NCBI GenBank assembly: GCA_034440575.1
Contig: JAOTOL010001603.1
Span: forward strand, 641,001 to 705,000
From: Imbricaverruca yamaguchii
Taxonomy: Eukaryota > Arthropoda > Thecostraca > Neoverrucidae
Length of the DNA stretch: 64,000 nucleotides
Direction of reading: 5' to 3'
Each line of letters starts with the position of its first letter. Position 1 is the stretch's first letter. Positions 1-9,389 of this stretch are shown here, piece after piece. A model generated the notes under the pieces. It worked only from the letters and a program-made list of their open reading frames with translations. It searched no databases and was not told where the DNA came from. The position numbers and the translations under genes were made by a program.

Positions 1-428
1 ATTAGATCAAGCTTTGCTTCCAACAAGCTCATGCTTTTTCTTCCACCAAGCGTAAGCGATTAGTTAAGCCACAGTGTGACATAGCTTTGCGAGATGCAAT
101 CTTGGCACGCTATCAGTTTTTGCGTGCTGCCGCTTGAGGAGAATGCCGTTTATGCCGTTTGTTTTTCATACTCTGATGCACATGAACAGCCATTGCGAGA
201 GGCACCGACGATTCATCAGGAGATTGATGACACACATCGGGGAAGAACGGAGCCGGATATACTTAACGCTGCCGACCGGGAACATGTTGCCAGCCTTCCC
301 TCTCGAAGAATATGTTATGCTGCATGGCCAATTCAATGGTGGCATGCGATTGATGTTGATCGGTCATCTATTGCAGGCCAGATGTAAACATTGTTGATAA
401 ATATACCACTAGCTGAGGCCTGCGCTAA
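1..428. other. Non-repetitive sequence, no gene seen
   Basis: Two overlapping short plus-strand ORFs begin near 94 and 134, but neither resembles a known family and no splice-like boundaries stand out. Nothing else is supported here. Confidence 0.5.
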
Positions 429-577
429 GTCTGTTGGAAGCTGTATTGGCCGAGTCTATTGGATAGTGTATTGGCAGTATGTTGGATGGCGTAATGGGCA
501 AGTCTGTTGGATGGTTTATTGGCTGAGTTTGTTGGATGATGAATTGGTTGAATCTGTTGGATGGCGTAATGGCCAAG
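429..577. repeat. Degenerate 25-bp minisatellite, 6 copies
   Basis: Units begin at 429, 454, 477, 502, 527 and 552, each starting with a variant of GTCTGTTGGATGG and followed by a TATTGGC-like segment. One unit is 23 bp. The copies differ at several positions, so the array is old. Confidence 0.85.
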
Positions 578-694
578 GGCCATCCGCAACAATACGTCTT
601 TGAATTGCATCTCCTATCCGGTACGGAATGATTACATTTAAAATCAAGTGGAATTCACGTCCGTGCTAAAGACGAAAATCAGGACAGCTCATAC

Positions 695-696
<2 letters not shown>

Positions 697-758
<62 letters not shown>
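697..758. repeat. (AT)n microsatellite
   Basis: An uninterrupted AT dinucleotide run of about 62 bp, followed by a GTATGTATATATGCATAG tail. Confidence 0.97.
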
Positions 759-761
<3 letters not shown>

Positions 762-1244
762 GGTATGTATATATGCATAGATATGCCTGCCTGAGGATTA
801 GTAACTGACGAGTTACACCGCATATCCGCAGGCCAGTATATTAATCGCATTCAAATAGACCAACGGAACGGTTCTTAAAAGTAATGAACATACTTCCTGA
901 TATATTTTGCATGCAGCAACTCTTCGCCCTGCCATGGTCTGTGGCCTCGGTCGATCAAGAGGGTCTGGGATTCTGGTAAGTCTGAGAAGTCGAATGGCCA
1001 ACAGAACAGATGGGATGTCCCGCTTTAAAAGGAGCAACTTCTAGGTATGGCACAAATGAGCATGTTAATGCCTGCGATGATAAATTGGCTACGGGCGCCA
1101 AGTACAGTCACGACTAGGAAGGGACAGTTCTCCGAAGACGGCCCTAGTTCAGCTAGCCACGCCAGTGCTGGCTTCCCGCTGATACGGGCCGGCGTCGCTG
1201 TCTTGATGTGTTCGTTCTCCTCACACCACGCAGGCGATCAGCTA

Positions 1245-1461
1245 GTGCCCTAATGTGCACGAGGTGTGATCGTGTGTTAGTCCCGATGGGTGTAGTACTC
1301 TAAGGTGCACGAGGTGTGATCGTGTGTCAGTCCCGATGGGTGTAGTGCTCTAAAGTGCACGAGGTGTGATCGTGTGTCAGTCCGGAGGGGTATAGTGCTC
1401 TAAGGTGCACCAGGTGTGATCGTATGTCAGTCATGATGGGTTTAGTGATGTAAGGTGCCCC
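1245..1461. repeat. 50-bp tandem repeat, about 4.3 copies
   Basis: Units start at 1245, 1295, 1345, 1395 and 1445, an exact 50-bp spacing. Shared core pieces are GTGCACGAGGTGTGATCGTG and CAGTCCCGATGGGTGTAGTG. GTGCAC in each unit is a 6-bp palindrome. Divergence rises toward the right edge. Confidence 0.93.
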
Positions 1462-1469
1462 TCGCACCT

Positions 1470-3529
1470 ATACGGAAACTCCTCTAAACGTCTGCCGTTT
1501 GTTCCTACTGTCCGCGACATTTTGCCCCTCTTTATACTTGCCCTCGGGACAGAAACAAATAAAGTCCGGTCACGCGAAGTCGGGTCATCACTGGTCTTTG
1601 GTTCTCCACCTAATACCATGTTGTACTACTTACGTGGCTCTGAAACCGAATTCAAGTTTCACTTCACATGGAACAGTGGCATCCGGCATAAGACGACAGT
1701 GCCTGCGCAATATCGCCGAAGCAGCTGACCCGCACAAAAATCAAAGCTACACACAACACAGCAATGTAGAACATACATGATACTTGACCCGACCTAACGC
1801 TATTGACCTTGTGATATATTTGAAAGCAGAATGTCTACATCATTCTTATATAATGTTCTGCATGAAACGTTTTCTCCTTACTACGATACAAGGAAATAAT
1901 TTGACTCGGACTCAGTTTAGTAACCTTCACCTTAAGTAAAATTTCTGGAAAGCAGATTGTTTGTTGGATTTCATGAATGAGCAGCTTGCTCTGAGTTTGG
2001 TGTTGTTACGCTGCAACTGCTACAAATGACGGCACTTTTGATGTTTTGGAATAGGATACTCCTTGGTCCGTCCCAAGCCAACTTGAAGAGGAAGTATCAA
2101 TTAAATTTGCCAATAAGTTCAAGACGGCAAATACGGTGGGATTCAAGCACCGCCACAGGCACAAGAAACTCCGCCCTTGACCTTTATTTTGGGAGGGCAA
2201 GGATTACAAGCACAGGGTTGCAACAAAAATGCTCCTGTTGAGACACAAAGGGGCGGGGACCATGCCAATTCCGACTATTTGAAAACTGTTGCTTTCTGCC
2301 ATTATTCCCACATTGTGAAGTTGCATGCATATTCATTTCTGGCTCTAACAAAGAAGCAATTCAGCCGACATATCCGTTTCCAAACCGTCGGATGGTCCTT
2401 CTGGGAATCTCCTGGAATGACCTTTTTCGGACTTCTTGGTCGTGATTGGATAGGCATGTACCCAGTGTGTCCTATTCTTGGTCTTGGATGCGTCATTGGG
2501 TACGGGCGGAGTTTTCGGACTGTTGCAAAAAAAAAACGAATAGTATAGCGATTGCGCTGATTGATGCCTGTGGTCTATCGTGCATTTTAGTTTGCTTGGT
2601 GTCGTGTATGGTGACTGACTAGACTCGGCGATCACGATGACTTCATCAATGCACATGATTAATCAGAGGACACTATTTTCGATGTCTCTGCTTTTGTGAA
2701 AGCTATGTCTCCTCCCCGACACTGAACTCGCCCAACCACGACATTGGCTTTGCCCCTCCCTAATGTTAGGCACCAAGAAAATGTTTGCGCCGATTGTCAT
2801 CACAGTTCATGTCTGCTGTGCTCCAATACTCCATCAAGGCCGGTGTGTTTTAGCCTGCATCTGATCGTTGCATTTCTTTATTTAAGCCGGTGTACCCTCG
2901 TTGGTGTGTGGAGTGAGGGGGAGGAGGGTGACGGTGACGATGACGGTGACGGTGACTATAGATCCGAGCCCACTGGGTGAAACTGCAATTGCATGCCATT
3001 ACTCAGAATTGTTATGTTGACATGTACTGTGCACTGCTCTTTTAATTACGTGACTTCACCAGATATTGGACGATTTTCCCCGTTGGTGAGTAAGCTGAAT
3101 AAACATAAATATGCACATCGTCGAATAAAAACTCAAAATTTCTGAGATCTGGAAACATGGTGGACGAAATCCGCTGAGTTTTTGGTTGGTAGTAGGGGGG
3201 GGAGCACTCCGCCCCTGCCCCCCAATGCTTTTTAATCGACACCCCTGAGAGCAAGCCTCACACTTGAAGCTTTGTGCATTTCATGGTGTCGGTTGTTTGG
3301 AGGATATCGTAGCATTGCGCGCAGCGGAAATATATTCCAAATATTTACTCGTACCAACAAAATGTATGAATGATGACTGCAATATGCTTATAGGGAGTAA
3401 TAAAGACATGAAGACATAAAAGATTAGCGCAACTATGAGCCACAAGGGCCCTTCTTGGTTGCACTCTGTACACTCAACCAGTTGCCCACCAAATCCGTCG
3501 ATCAGCCCTCCCTGTACTACTGAAAAGCA
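1470..3529. other. Unique sequence without supported genes
   Basis: Moderate base composition with scattered short ORFs in all frames. The longest, near 2177-2548 on the plus strand and 2345-2656 on the minus strand, overlap each other and match no family I recognise. A short GGTGAC-type microsatellite lies at about 2926-2955. A run of nine A residues occurs near 2527. Confidence 0.5.
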
Positions 3530-3552
3530 AGCCCTCTATTCTTATAATGACT

Positions 3553-4120
3553 GTCTATGCTGTTTTAAAGACGTTCAATGTGCTGCTACTCACAATGCTT
3601 TCTGGCAGCTGGTTCCAGTGTTTTACTACCCTGTTGGTAAAGAAAGACTGTCTTAACCTTCTTCTGCTGTGGTTAACTTTAATTTTGAATTGATGACCTA
3701 TAATGGCATCATTTCTGTTAAATTCAAACATTTCCCCAGGATATCCCCTCTTCAGACCATGGACAAATTTAAAGACCTCGATGAGATCTCCTCTCAGCCT
3801 TCTATATCTAAGTGAAAACATATTAGATTTCTTCAATCTTTCTTCATATGCCAGGGTGCTTATGCCATTAACCATTTTTGAAGCCCTCTTTTGTACTCTG
3901 TCTAAAAGCCAACAATCTTTTCATAGCTAGGAAACCAAGCTTGGATGCAGTATGCCAAATGTGGCCTGACATATGCACAGTAGAGCTTCCTGATGACTTC
4001 CTCACTTCTGTATGATACATTCCTATTGATTGCCCCAAGCATTCTCAATGCCTTCTTCCTGGCTTCCTTGGTCTGCTCTGATGCCCCAAATTTTGTGTTC
4101 AGAATAACACCTAAATCTTT
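3553..4120 (-). pseudogene. LINE ORF2 C-terminal region
   Basis: Minus-strand translation gives EKDLGVILNTKFGASEQ, then LYCAYVRPHLAYCIQAW, then after a frame change LAYEERLKKSNMFSLRYRR, RGDLIEVFKFVHGL and RVVKHWNQLPESIV. This series follows the RT in CR1-type ORF2 proteins and is diagnostic even without known biochemistry for each block. The last codons, VFKTA then a stop near 3553, fit the usual C-terminus. At least one frameshift separates the two halves near 3900. Confidence 0.9.
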
Positions 4121-4126
4121 CTCCTG

Positions 4127-5427
4127 CTAAGTCACTGATAGCACTTGGCCACCCATCAAGTATGGAGCCTTCATATGCTGCTTACCTACATGCATGATTT
4201 TGCACTTGTCAAAATTACATTTCATTTGCCATTCTTCGGACCACTTCACAAGTTCGTCTAAATCTTTCTGCAGCGAGAAAGATTTAGACGAATATATGCA
4301 CATTTTCACCTGTTATTGCCCTGAAGACCTTCAAATCATCCGCAAATTTCAAAACGTTACTGCTTATGCCACTTTCAATGTTATTTACAAATATAATGAA
4401 CAGTAGTGGCCCCAGTACTGACCCCTGGGGGCTCCACTAAGAACATTTCGAAATGATGACTTTGTACCATTTAGCATCACTCTTTGCTGTCTACCTGAAA
4501 GCCACAATTCTATCCATTTTAAGATGCTACCTGCAATACCATGGGCCTGAAGCTGTATCATTAACCGTTTATGGGGTATCTTGTCAAAGGCCTTACTAAA
4601 GTCAATATATGCTACATCAACCTGATTTCCCTGATAAAATTGTTCTGTGGCGAAGTTAAAAAAGTCCAAGAGATTTGTGAGATACGATCGTCCTTTTCTA
4701 AACCCATGTTGAGTATCTTGAATCAATTTGCTTCCTTCAAGATAACTAACTATTATATCCTTGATAATTGATTCGAGTACCTTGCAGACTATGGCTGTGA
4801 GACTTACTGGCCTATAGTTTTCAACTTTCCCTTTTTCTCCTTTCTTGAAAATAGGAACTACGTTTGCCCTTTTTCAATCCATTGGAATTTCATTTTGTGA
4901 AACTGATCTACAAAATATTATACCAAGTGGAAATGCCAGTTACTTTTCAGCTTCCCGCAATACTCTAGCATAAATTTAATCAGGTCCTGCTGCCTTGTTT
5001 GACTTTATTTTCCTGATATGATTGTAAACAACATCACTATCAATGAAATCAACATCATTTATCAGATCACATATCACTGAACTATGGTGTATGGCCGGCA
5101 GATTGGCCATATCTTCCAATGTAAACACTGATTTAAACTGCTTGCTCAGCTCCTCAACCATCTCACTATTCTCACCCAAATGTGAGAATCATCTCTCCCA
5201 TTTGGACCAATTGTGCTAGAAACTTTACTCAGCTTGTAGAAACTAAAGAACTTTTTACTGTCCCCATTACAGTTCCTAGCTAAATCCAGTTCTTTTGCTC
5301 GCTTTGCTGCTCTGGTTTTTTGCTTCACAGTGTCTCTAGCTTTTCGACACGCCTTTATATTTATGATATTTGAAGCTTCTTTAAACACTCTAAATGCAGC
5401 TTTCTTAGCCTTAATTGCTTGTATCAA
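4127..5427 (-). pseudogene. LINE reverse transcriptase, frameshifted
   Basis: The conserved fingers and palm motifs lie on the minus strand in three frames. A basic linker (5427-5180) leads to IRKIKSNKAAGPD near 4980, the usual start of the RT core. It continues with QHGFRKGRS, VAYIDFSKAFDKIPHKRL (motif A, catalytic Asp) and LKWIELWLSGRQQRV. Near 4430 the frame shifts by one: PQGSVLGPLLFIIFVNNI and FADD (motif C, bases 4335-4346) read in the next frame. The thumb segment LQKDLDELVKWSEEWQMK (about 4280-4220) returns to the first frame after a 40-bp hairpin at 4253-4292. Motif C has Phe where the canonical box has Tyr, a variant often seen in CR1 elements. No stretch longer than about 110 codons is intact, so the gene is dead. 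Confidence 0.93.
4253..4292. repeat. Perfect 17-bp inverted repeat with 6-nt loop inside the LINE
   Basis: The left arm (4253-4269) reads TTCGTCTAAATCTTTCT and the right arm (4276-4292) is its exact reverse complement. The loop is GCAGCG. The right arm codes for the conserved RT thumb peptide; the left arm fits no part of the RT and contains a stop in the motif C frame, so the left arm is the likely new piece. Confidence 0.97.
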
Positions 5428-5456
5428 GCCTGGTGTAAGCCATGCTGGCTTTCCTA

Positions 5457-5912
5457 CCCTTTTTTGCGTCTTTGGTTTTGGGGGACATGTCTAATCTGAA
5501 TCTCCTTCAAGTATGATTTGAACTTTTCCCACATTTCAGAGGCATTTAAATTGGAGAATTCTTCTTCCCAGCTGATGGCATTTAAAGCCGCTCTCATGCA
5601 GTCAAAGTCTGCTCTGTTGAAATTTGGAACCTTTACCAAATTATCCTTAATAATTCCCCCTACATGTGTCTTGAATCTAACTATGTTATGGTCACTTATT
5701 CCCAGAGTTTCTCCTACAGTCAAGTCTTGAACCAAGTCACTTAAATCCGAGAATACAAGGTCCAACAATGAGCCATGCATGGTAGGTTCTGATACAAACT
5801 GGTGTAAGAACATGTCCTCTTCAAGGCATTTCCGAAACATTTTGCATGATGGGGAGCCAACACCAACATTTTCATATCCTTTTAGATTAAAGCCACCAAG
5901 AATAAGGCACTT
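5457..5912 (-). pseudogene. LINE endonuclease domain, C-terminal half
   Basis: Part of the truncated LINE. This open stretch begins at CLILGGFNLKGY, the position of the conserved GDFN box, with the Asp changed to Gly. It continues through LLDLVFSD and ends with the catalytic SDHN box (GISDHNIVRFKT). In this family the domain cuts target DNA. The N-terminal catalytic residues are absent because the element stops just upstream, where a short run of imperfect ACGATG/CAACGAT repeats (about 5925-5960) marks the junction. The Asp to Gly change at the metal-binding box would by itself be expected to inactivate the enzyme. The downstream part leads into a Trp-rich linker typical of the gap between endonuclease and RT. 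Confidence 0.9.
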
Positions 5913-5915
5913 CCT

Positions 5916-6371
5916 CCGGAAGAGAAACGATGCAACGATATGAACGATAATGCAACGATGTGATTGCAATATCGTAGAATAACTCAGTATTGTATGCTAA
6001 TGGTCGCCTGTTGGTATCATTTTACCATTTATATCGTTCAAAAATAGATGGAAGGTGTGTATTGTGTTCCTGCACGAATAAATGTCCCCTCCCGGATTCT
6101 GAAGTGCTGCCCCACAGGGCCGTTATTTACTCAATGCATTCTTCTGGTGCAAAATTGTCCACTGACTGATCAAATTGAGTGCTAATGTCGCATACTTAAA
6201 CAATCTCCTGAATGCAAGAGCGAGATGTCGGGAAGGGCAGAGGGGCCCGTTACCAACTTTGTACCAATTTAACATTAACCCCATGAGCCACGGACATCGT
6301 TGGCGGGGGTGATTAGTCCCCCACACACCTTCGGCAGCGCCTCCTTTCAACAGAGAGAAGCACTCCCTTAA
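5916..6371. other. Unique sequence at the LINE 5' flank
   Basis: It starts with a short imperfect run of CGATGCAACGAT-type repeats at the LINE junction (about 5925-5960). No supported gene follows. Confidence 0.5.
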
Positions 6372-6399
6372 CTAGAAAAAGGTTCGAAGATGCTCCAGT

Positions 6400-6559
6400 G
6401 CACCAACTTCAAATCTTTTGGCAAAGTTACCCTCCTGATTACGAAAGGCAGCCCTTCTGTTAACCTCCAGTGAGTCCCCTTTTAATTTTGCTAGCCGAGG
6501 GTGCTCTTTTATCATTAAGACATCCAAGAAGGGAATATATCCGCTGTCGTCTTCTTTCG

Positions 6560-6561
<2 letters not shown>
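6400..6561 (-). pseudogene. Possible Penelope-like reverse-transcriptase fragment
   Basis: Minus-strand translation next to the AT microsatellite gives [19 protein letters not shown]. An acidic stretch followed by LPFLDV-type residues is characteristic of the Penelope-like RT palm region, and related FLDV boxes are otherwise uncommon. The following residues do not show the expected YRKPTHT box, so the fragment is either frameshifted at once or the match is fortuitous. Only about 20 residues support the call. The downstream open frame continues to a stop near 6372 without recognisable motifs. Confidence 0.3.
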
Positions 6562-6640
<79 letters not shown>

Positions 6641-6735
6641 GATATATATATGACATATACGCTTACACATACTTATATATATATTTATATATATGGAAGC
6701 GTATGTGTGAGTGCATGTGTGTGTGTGTATGTATA
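6562..6735. repeat. (AT)n microsatellite with AT/GT-rich tail
   Basis: A nearly pure AT run spans about 6562-6633, followed by TATATA-rich sequence and a short TGTGTGTGTGTATG stretch at about 6717-6732. ORFs rich in alternating Tyr and Ile here are artefacts. Confidence 0.95.
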
Positions 6736-6854
6736 TCGAGTTGGCATGCGTGTCCTCGGTTTTCAGTGTTGCCACGTAGACATAGGTCACGGAGACCCAG
6801 ATATTGGCTCACGGAACCATGGTAGCCCCACGACGCCGGGCCGCGTTTGTTGCG

Positions 6855-7620
6855 ATATGATCACGGTGTCGCGATGTGATCACGGTGTCGCGATGTGACC
6901 AGTGTCGCGATGTGACCAGTGTCGCCTTGTGATCACGGTGTTGCGGTGTGATCACGGTGTTGCGATGTGATCACGGTGTTGCGATGTGACCAGTGCCGCG
7001 ATGTGATCACGATGTTGCGGTGTGATCACGGTGTCGCGATGTGACCAGTGTCGCGATGTGACCAGTGTCGCCTTGTGATCACGGTGTTGCGGTGTGATCA
7101 CGGTGTTGCGATGTGATCACGGTGTTGCGATGTGACCAGTGCCGCGATGTGATCACGATGTTGCGGTGTGATCACGGTGTCGCGATGTGACCAGTGTCGC
7201 GATGTGACCAGTGTCGCCTTGTGATCACGGTGTTGCGGTGTGATCACGGTGTCGCGATGTGACCAGTGTCGCGATGTGACCAGTGTCGCGTTGTGATCAC
7301 GGTGTTGCGGTGTGATCACGGTGTTGCGATGTGATCACGGTGTTGCGATGTGACCAGTGCCGCGATGTGATCACGATGTTGCGGTGTGATCACGGTGTCG
7401 CGATGTGACCAGTGTCGCGATGTGACCAGTGTCGCCTTGTGATCACGGTGTTGCGGTGTGATCACGGTGTCGCGATGTGACCAGTGTCGCGATGTGACCA
7501 GTGTCGCGTTGTGATCACGGTGTTGCGGTGTGATCACGGTGTTGCGTTGTGATCACGGTGTTGCGATATGATCACGGTGTCGCGATGTGATCACGGTGTC
7601 GCGATGTGATCACGGTGTTG
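6855..7620. repeat. Two-subunit 17/19-bp array with a 218-bp higher-order repeat
   Basis: Two related units alternate irregularly: a 19-bp type containing GATCACGGTGT(T/C)GCG and a 17-bp type containing GACCAGTG(T/C)CGCG. The long type carries the perfect palindrome GTGATCAC. A block of a dozen units recurs with an exact 218-bp shift: minus-strand open frames ending at 7319 and 7537 encode the same 73 residues. Confidence 0.95.
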
Positions 7621-7663
7621 CGAACGGTTGCGTCGGCGGCGTGACCGTGCGTGGTAAGTCGTC

Positions 7664-8022
7664 GGACCGGTGGGAAGGTCGGCCCGGTGGGAAGGTCGGA
7701 CCGGTGGGAAGGTCGGCCCGGTGGGAAGGTCGGACCGGTGGGAAGGTCGGCCCGGTGGGAAGGTCGGCCCGGTGGGAAGGTCGGACCGGAGCCGGTGGGA
7801 AGGTCGGCCCGGTGGGAAGGTCGACCGGGAAGGTCGGCCCGGTGGGAAGGTCGGCCCGGTGGGAAGGTCGGCCCGGTGGGAAGGTCGGACCGGTGGGAAG
7901 GTCGGCCCGGTGGGAAGGTCGGCCCGGTAGGAAGGTCGGACCGGTGGGAAGGTCGGCCCGGTGGGAAGGTCGGACCGGTGGGAAGGTCGGCCCGGTGGGA
8001 AGGTCGGCCCGGTGCCGGACCT
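7664..8022. repeat. 17-bp GC-rich array, about 20 copies
   Basis: The unit is GGTGGGAAGGTCGGCCC, with a second version in which GGCCC is replaced by GGACC; the two are interspersed. GGCC in the first version is palindromic. Just past the end (8027-8041) the sequence turns into the reverse complement of the unit (CCGGTCCGACCT), giving an inverted edge. All six frames stay open across the array, so long ORFs here carry no meaning. Confidence 0.96.
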
Positions 8023-8103
8023 TCTCCGCCGGTCCGACCTGCCTGCCTCGACTCCGTCTGCTGCCACCACCCGGCAGATCGGATGGTCTGTGTATTTTGG
8101 TGG

Positions 8104-8262
8104 TCCGGCGGCGGCGGCGGCGGCGGCGGCGGCGACTGCCGGCACAATCAGCTGTCTGTCGTCTGATGACTCTGACTCTGACTCTGACTCTGATGCGGCG
8201 GCAGTCGTCGTGTGATGACTCTGACGTTTGTCGTCTGATGACTCTGACTCTGATGGGGCGAT
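8104..8262. repeat. (GGC)n and (GACTCT)n microsatellites
   Basis: A run of about ten GGC triplets (8104-8134) is followed by two clusters of GACTCT hexamers (about 8166-8193 and 8237-8253) separated by a diverged GTCGTCTGATGACTCTGACG segment repeated twice. Confidence 0.9.
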
Positions 8263-8368
8263 AGAGCGCCGTGCTGCTGCCGCGCCGCTCGGTTCGCACC
8301 CCAATTAGCGCTCATCACTGGGACGCGGTGGCGCAGGCCGGCTGTGCCGCCGCTTCTGTCGTCCGTCA

Positions 8369-8424
8369 CACACGGCCGTGCAGACATGTCCGATACACAC
8401 GGCCGTGCAGACATGTCCGATACC
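8369..8424. repeat. 27-bp direct duplication
   Basis: Two consecutive copies of a segment containing CACACGGCCGTGCAGACATG and GTCCGAT, offset by 27 bp. CACGGCCGTG inside it is a perfect 10-bp palindrome. Confidence 0.9.
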
Positions 8425-8448
8425 ACGACTGCCATGGGACTACGTGGG

Positions 8449-8503
8449 TGGGCGCGACTGATCAGTTCTGGTCGAGCCGCCCAAAACCAAAATAACTAAC
8501 TAA
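8449..8503 (-). repeat. Dispersed short repeat, copy 1
   Basis: On the minus strand this reads GTTAGTTATTTTGGTTTTGG then GCGGCTCGACCAGAACTGATC. It aligns with plus-strand segments at 15,187-15,240 and 32,537-32,592, which share the TTAGGG(C/T)GC(A/G)TCAAC core. The family is unknown to me; a retroelement end or a short interspersed repeat would fit. Confidence 0.5.
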
Positions 8504-8904
8504 CGGGACTCTGTGGGCCAGACGCAGCCGTTGATAATGTCATCGACTGATCATTGCTGGACAAATTGGTCCCAGAGAGATACAATGCAACCGCAAATAG
8601 GTGCGCTTTTAAAAAGTATGATTTACGGCTGAGGGGCACACCGACTTCCCACGCTGGTAGTTTTACGATGCGCCACCGGTTTCATATAGAGATGGATTTA
8701 ACCGCGCGGTATGTCAGGCAAATTGTATCAACTCACAAATAAAAGCATTAGAATATTTGCAGTGTCCAGCCGCCTTCTGCTTGGTGTAATCCCGCCGGGG
8801 ATCACAGCAACACTTGCGGGCGTGGTAATTAGTCACCGAGTTACTGATCGGCACGATATCAGCGCGAACCACTAATCGGCACGTCCGCACGTCAGCGGGA
8901 GTAC
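8504..8904. other. Unique sequence, nothing supported
   Basis: Short ORFs only, and no repeated structure that I can see. Confidence 0.5.
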
Positions 8905-9035
8905 CTAATCCGCACCACCTGCGTAGTGCATCGGGAGCTAGTGATCTGTACAACCTGTGTAGTGTGTCTAGAGCTACCGATCCGTACAACCTGTGTAGTG
9001 TGTCTAGAGCTGCCGATCCGTACGACATGCATGGT
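8905..9035. repeat. About 36-bp tandem repeat, 3-4 copies
   Basis: Copies share GTGTAGTGTGTCTAGAGCT and CCGATCCGTACAACCT. The two central copies are nearly identical and the outer ones are diverged. Confidence 0.85.
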
Positions 9036-9389
9036 GTATTGCTGTTATCAGATGGTGGAGTCGAGACCATACGAAAGGCGGCAGCATGGAAATTCTCCAT
9101 CATGGCCACATGCACATTGAATACTGTACGTTTAGGCTAAGTGGAATGCGCTTCAAATGCCTCATAGAATACATACGAACCCAATGGTAAAGTTTTTGAT
9201 AAATATATATTAATGGCCATTTATATATATTTATTTATATACATACACATATATATATATATATATATATATGCTGCCTCACGCACAGTCAGGTTATTCT
9301 AAGAATATAGATTTACGCGGGCGATAGTTTCATGCAGCATGTTCATATTAATTGCAAACTGATGATGAATAATTATGACGAATACACCT
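9036..9389. other. AT-rich spacer with (AT)n run
   Basis: Contains an AT dinucleotide run at about 9246-9272 flanked by TATTTATATA-rich sequence. No gene is visible. Confidence 0.7.

Larger units (their letters stand above)
3530..5915 (-). mobile_element. CR1/Jockey-type non-LTR retrotransposon (LINE), 5'-truncated and dead
   Basis: Reading on the minus strand, the order is the C-terminal half of an AP-type endonuclease (about 5912-5457), a basic linker (about 5427-5146), a reverse transcriptase (about 5180-4127) and a C-terminal region (about 4120-3553). This is the ORF2 layout of the CR1/Jockey group, which nicks target DNA and primes cDNA synthesis on the nick. Visible hallmarks are SDHN in the endonuclease, FSKAFDKIPHKRL, PQGSVLGPLLF and FADD in the RT, and the C-terminal pieces LYCAYVRPHLAYC and RRLRGDLIEVFKF. 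The copy is broken by several frameshifts and stops and lacks the N-terminal half of the endonuclease, as expected from incomplete reverse transcription. I could not define a 3' tail or target-site duplication. The exact clade (CR1, L2 or Rex1) is uncertain; that it is a non-LTR element is nearly certain. Confidence 0.95.
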
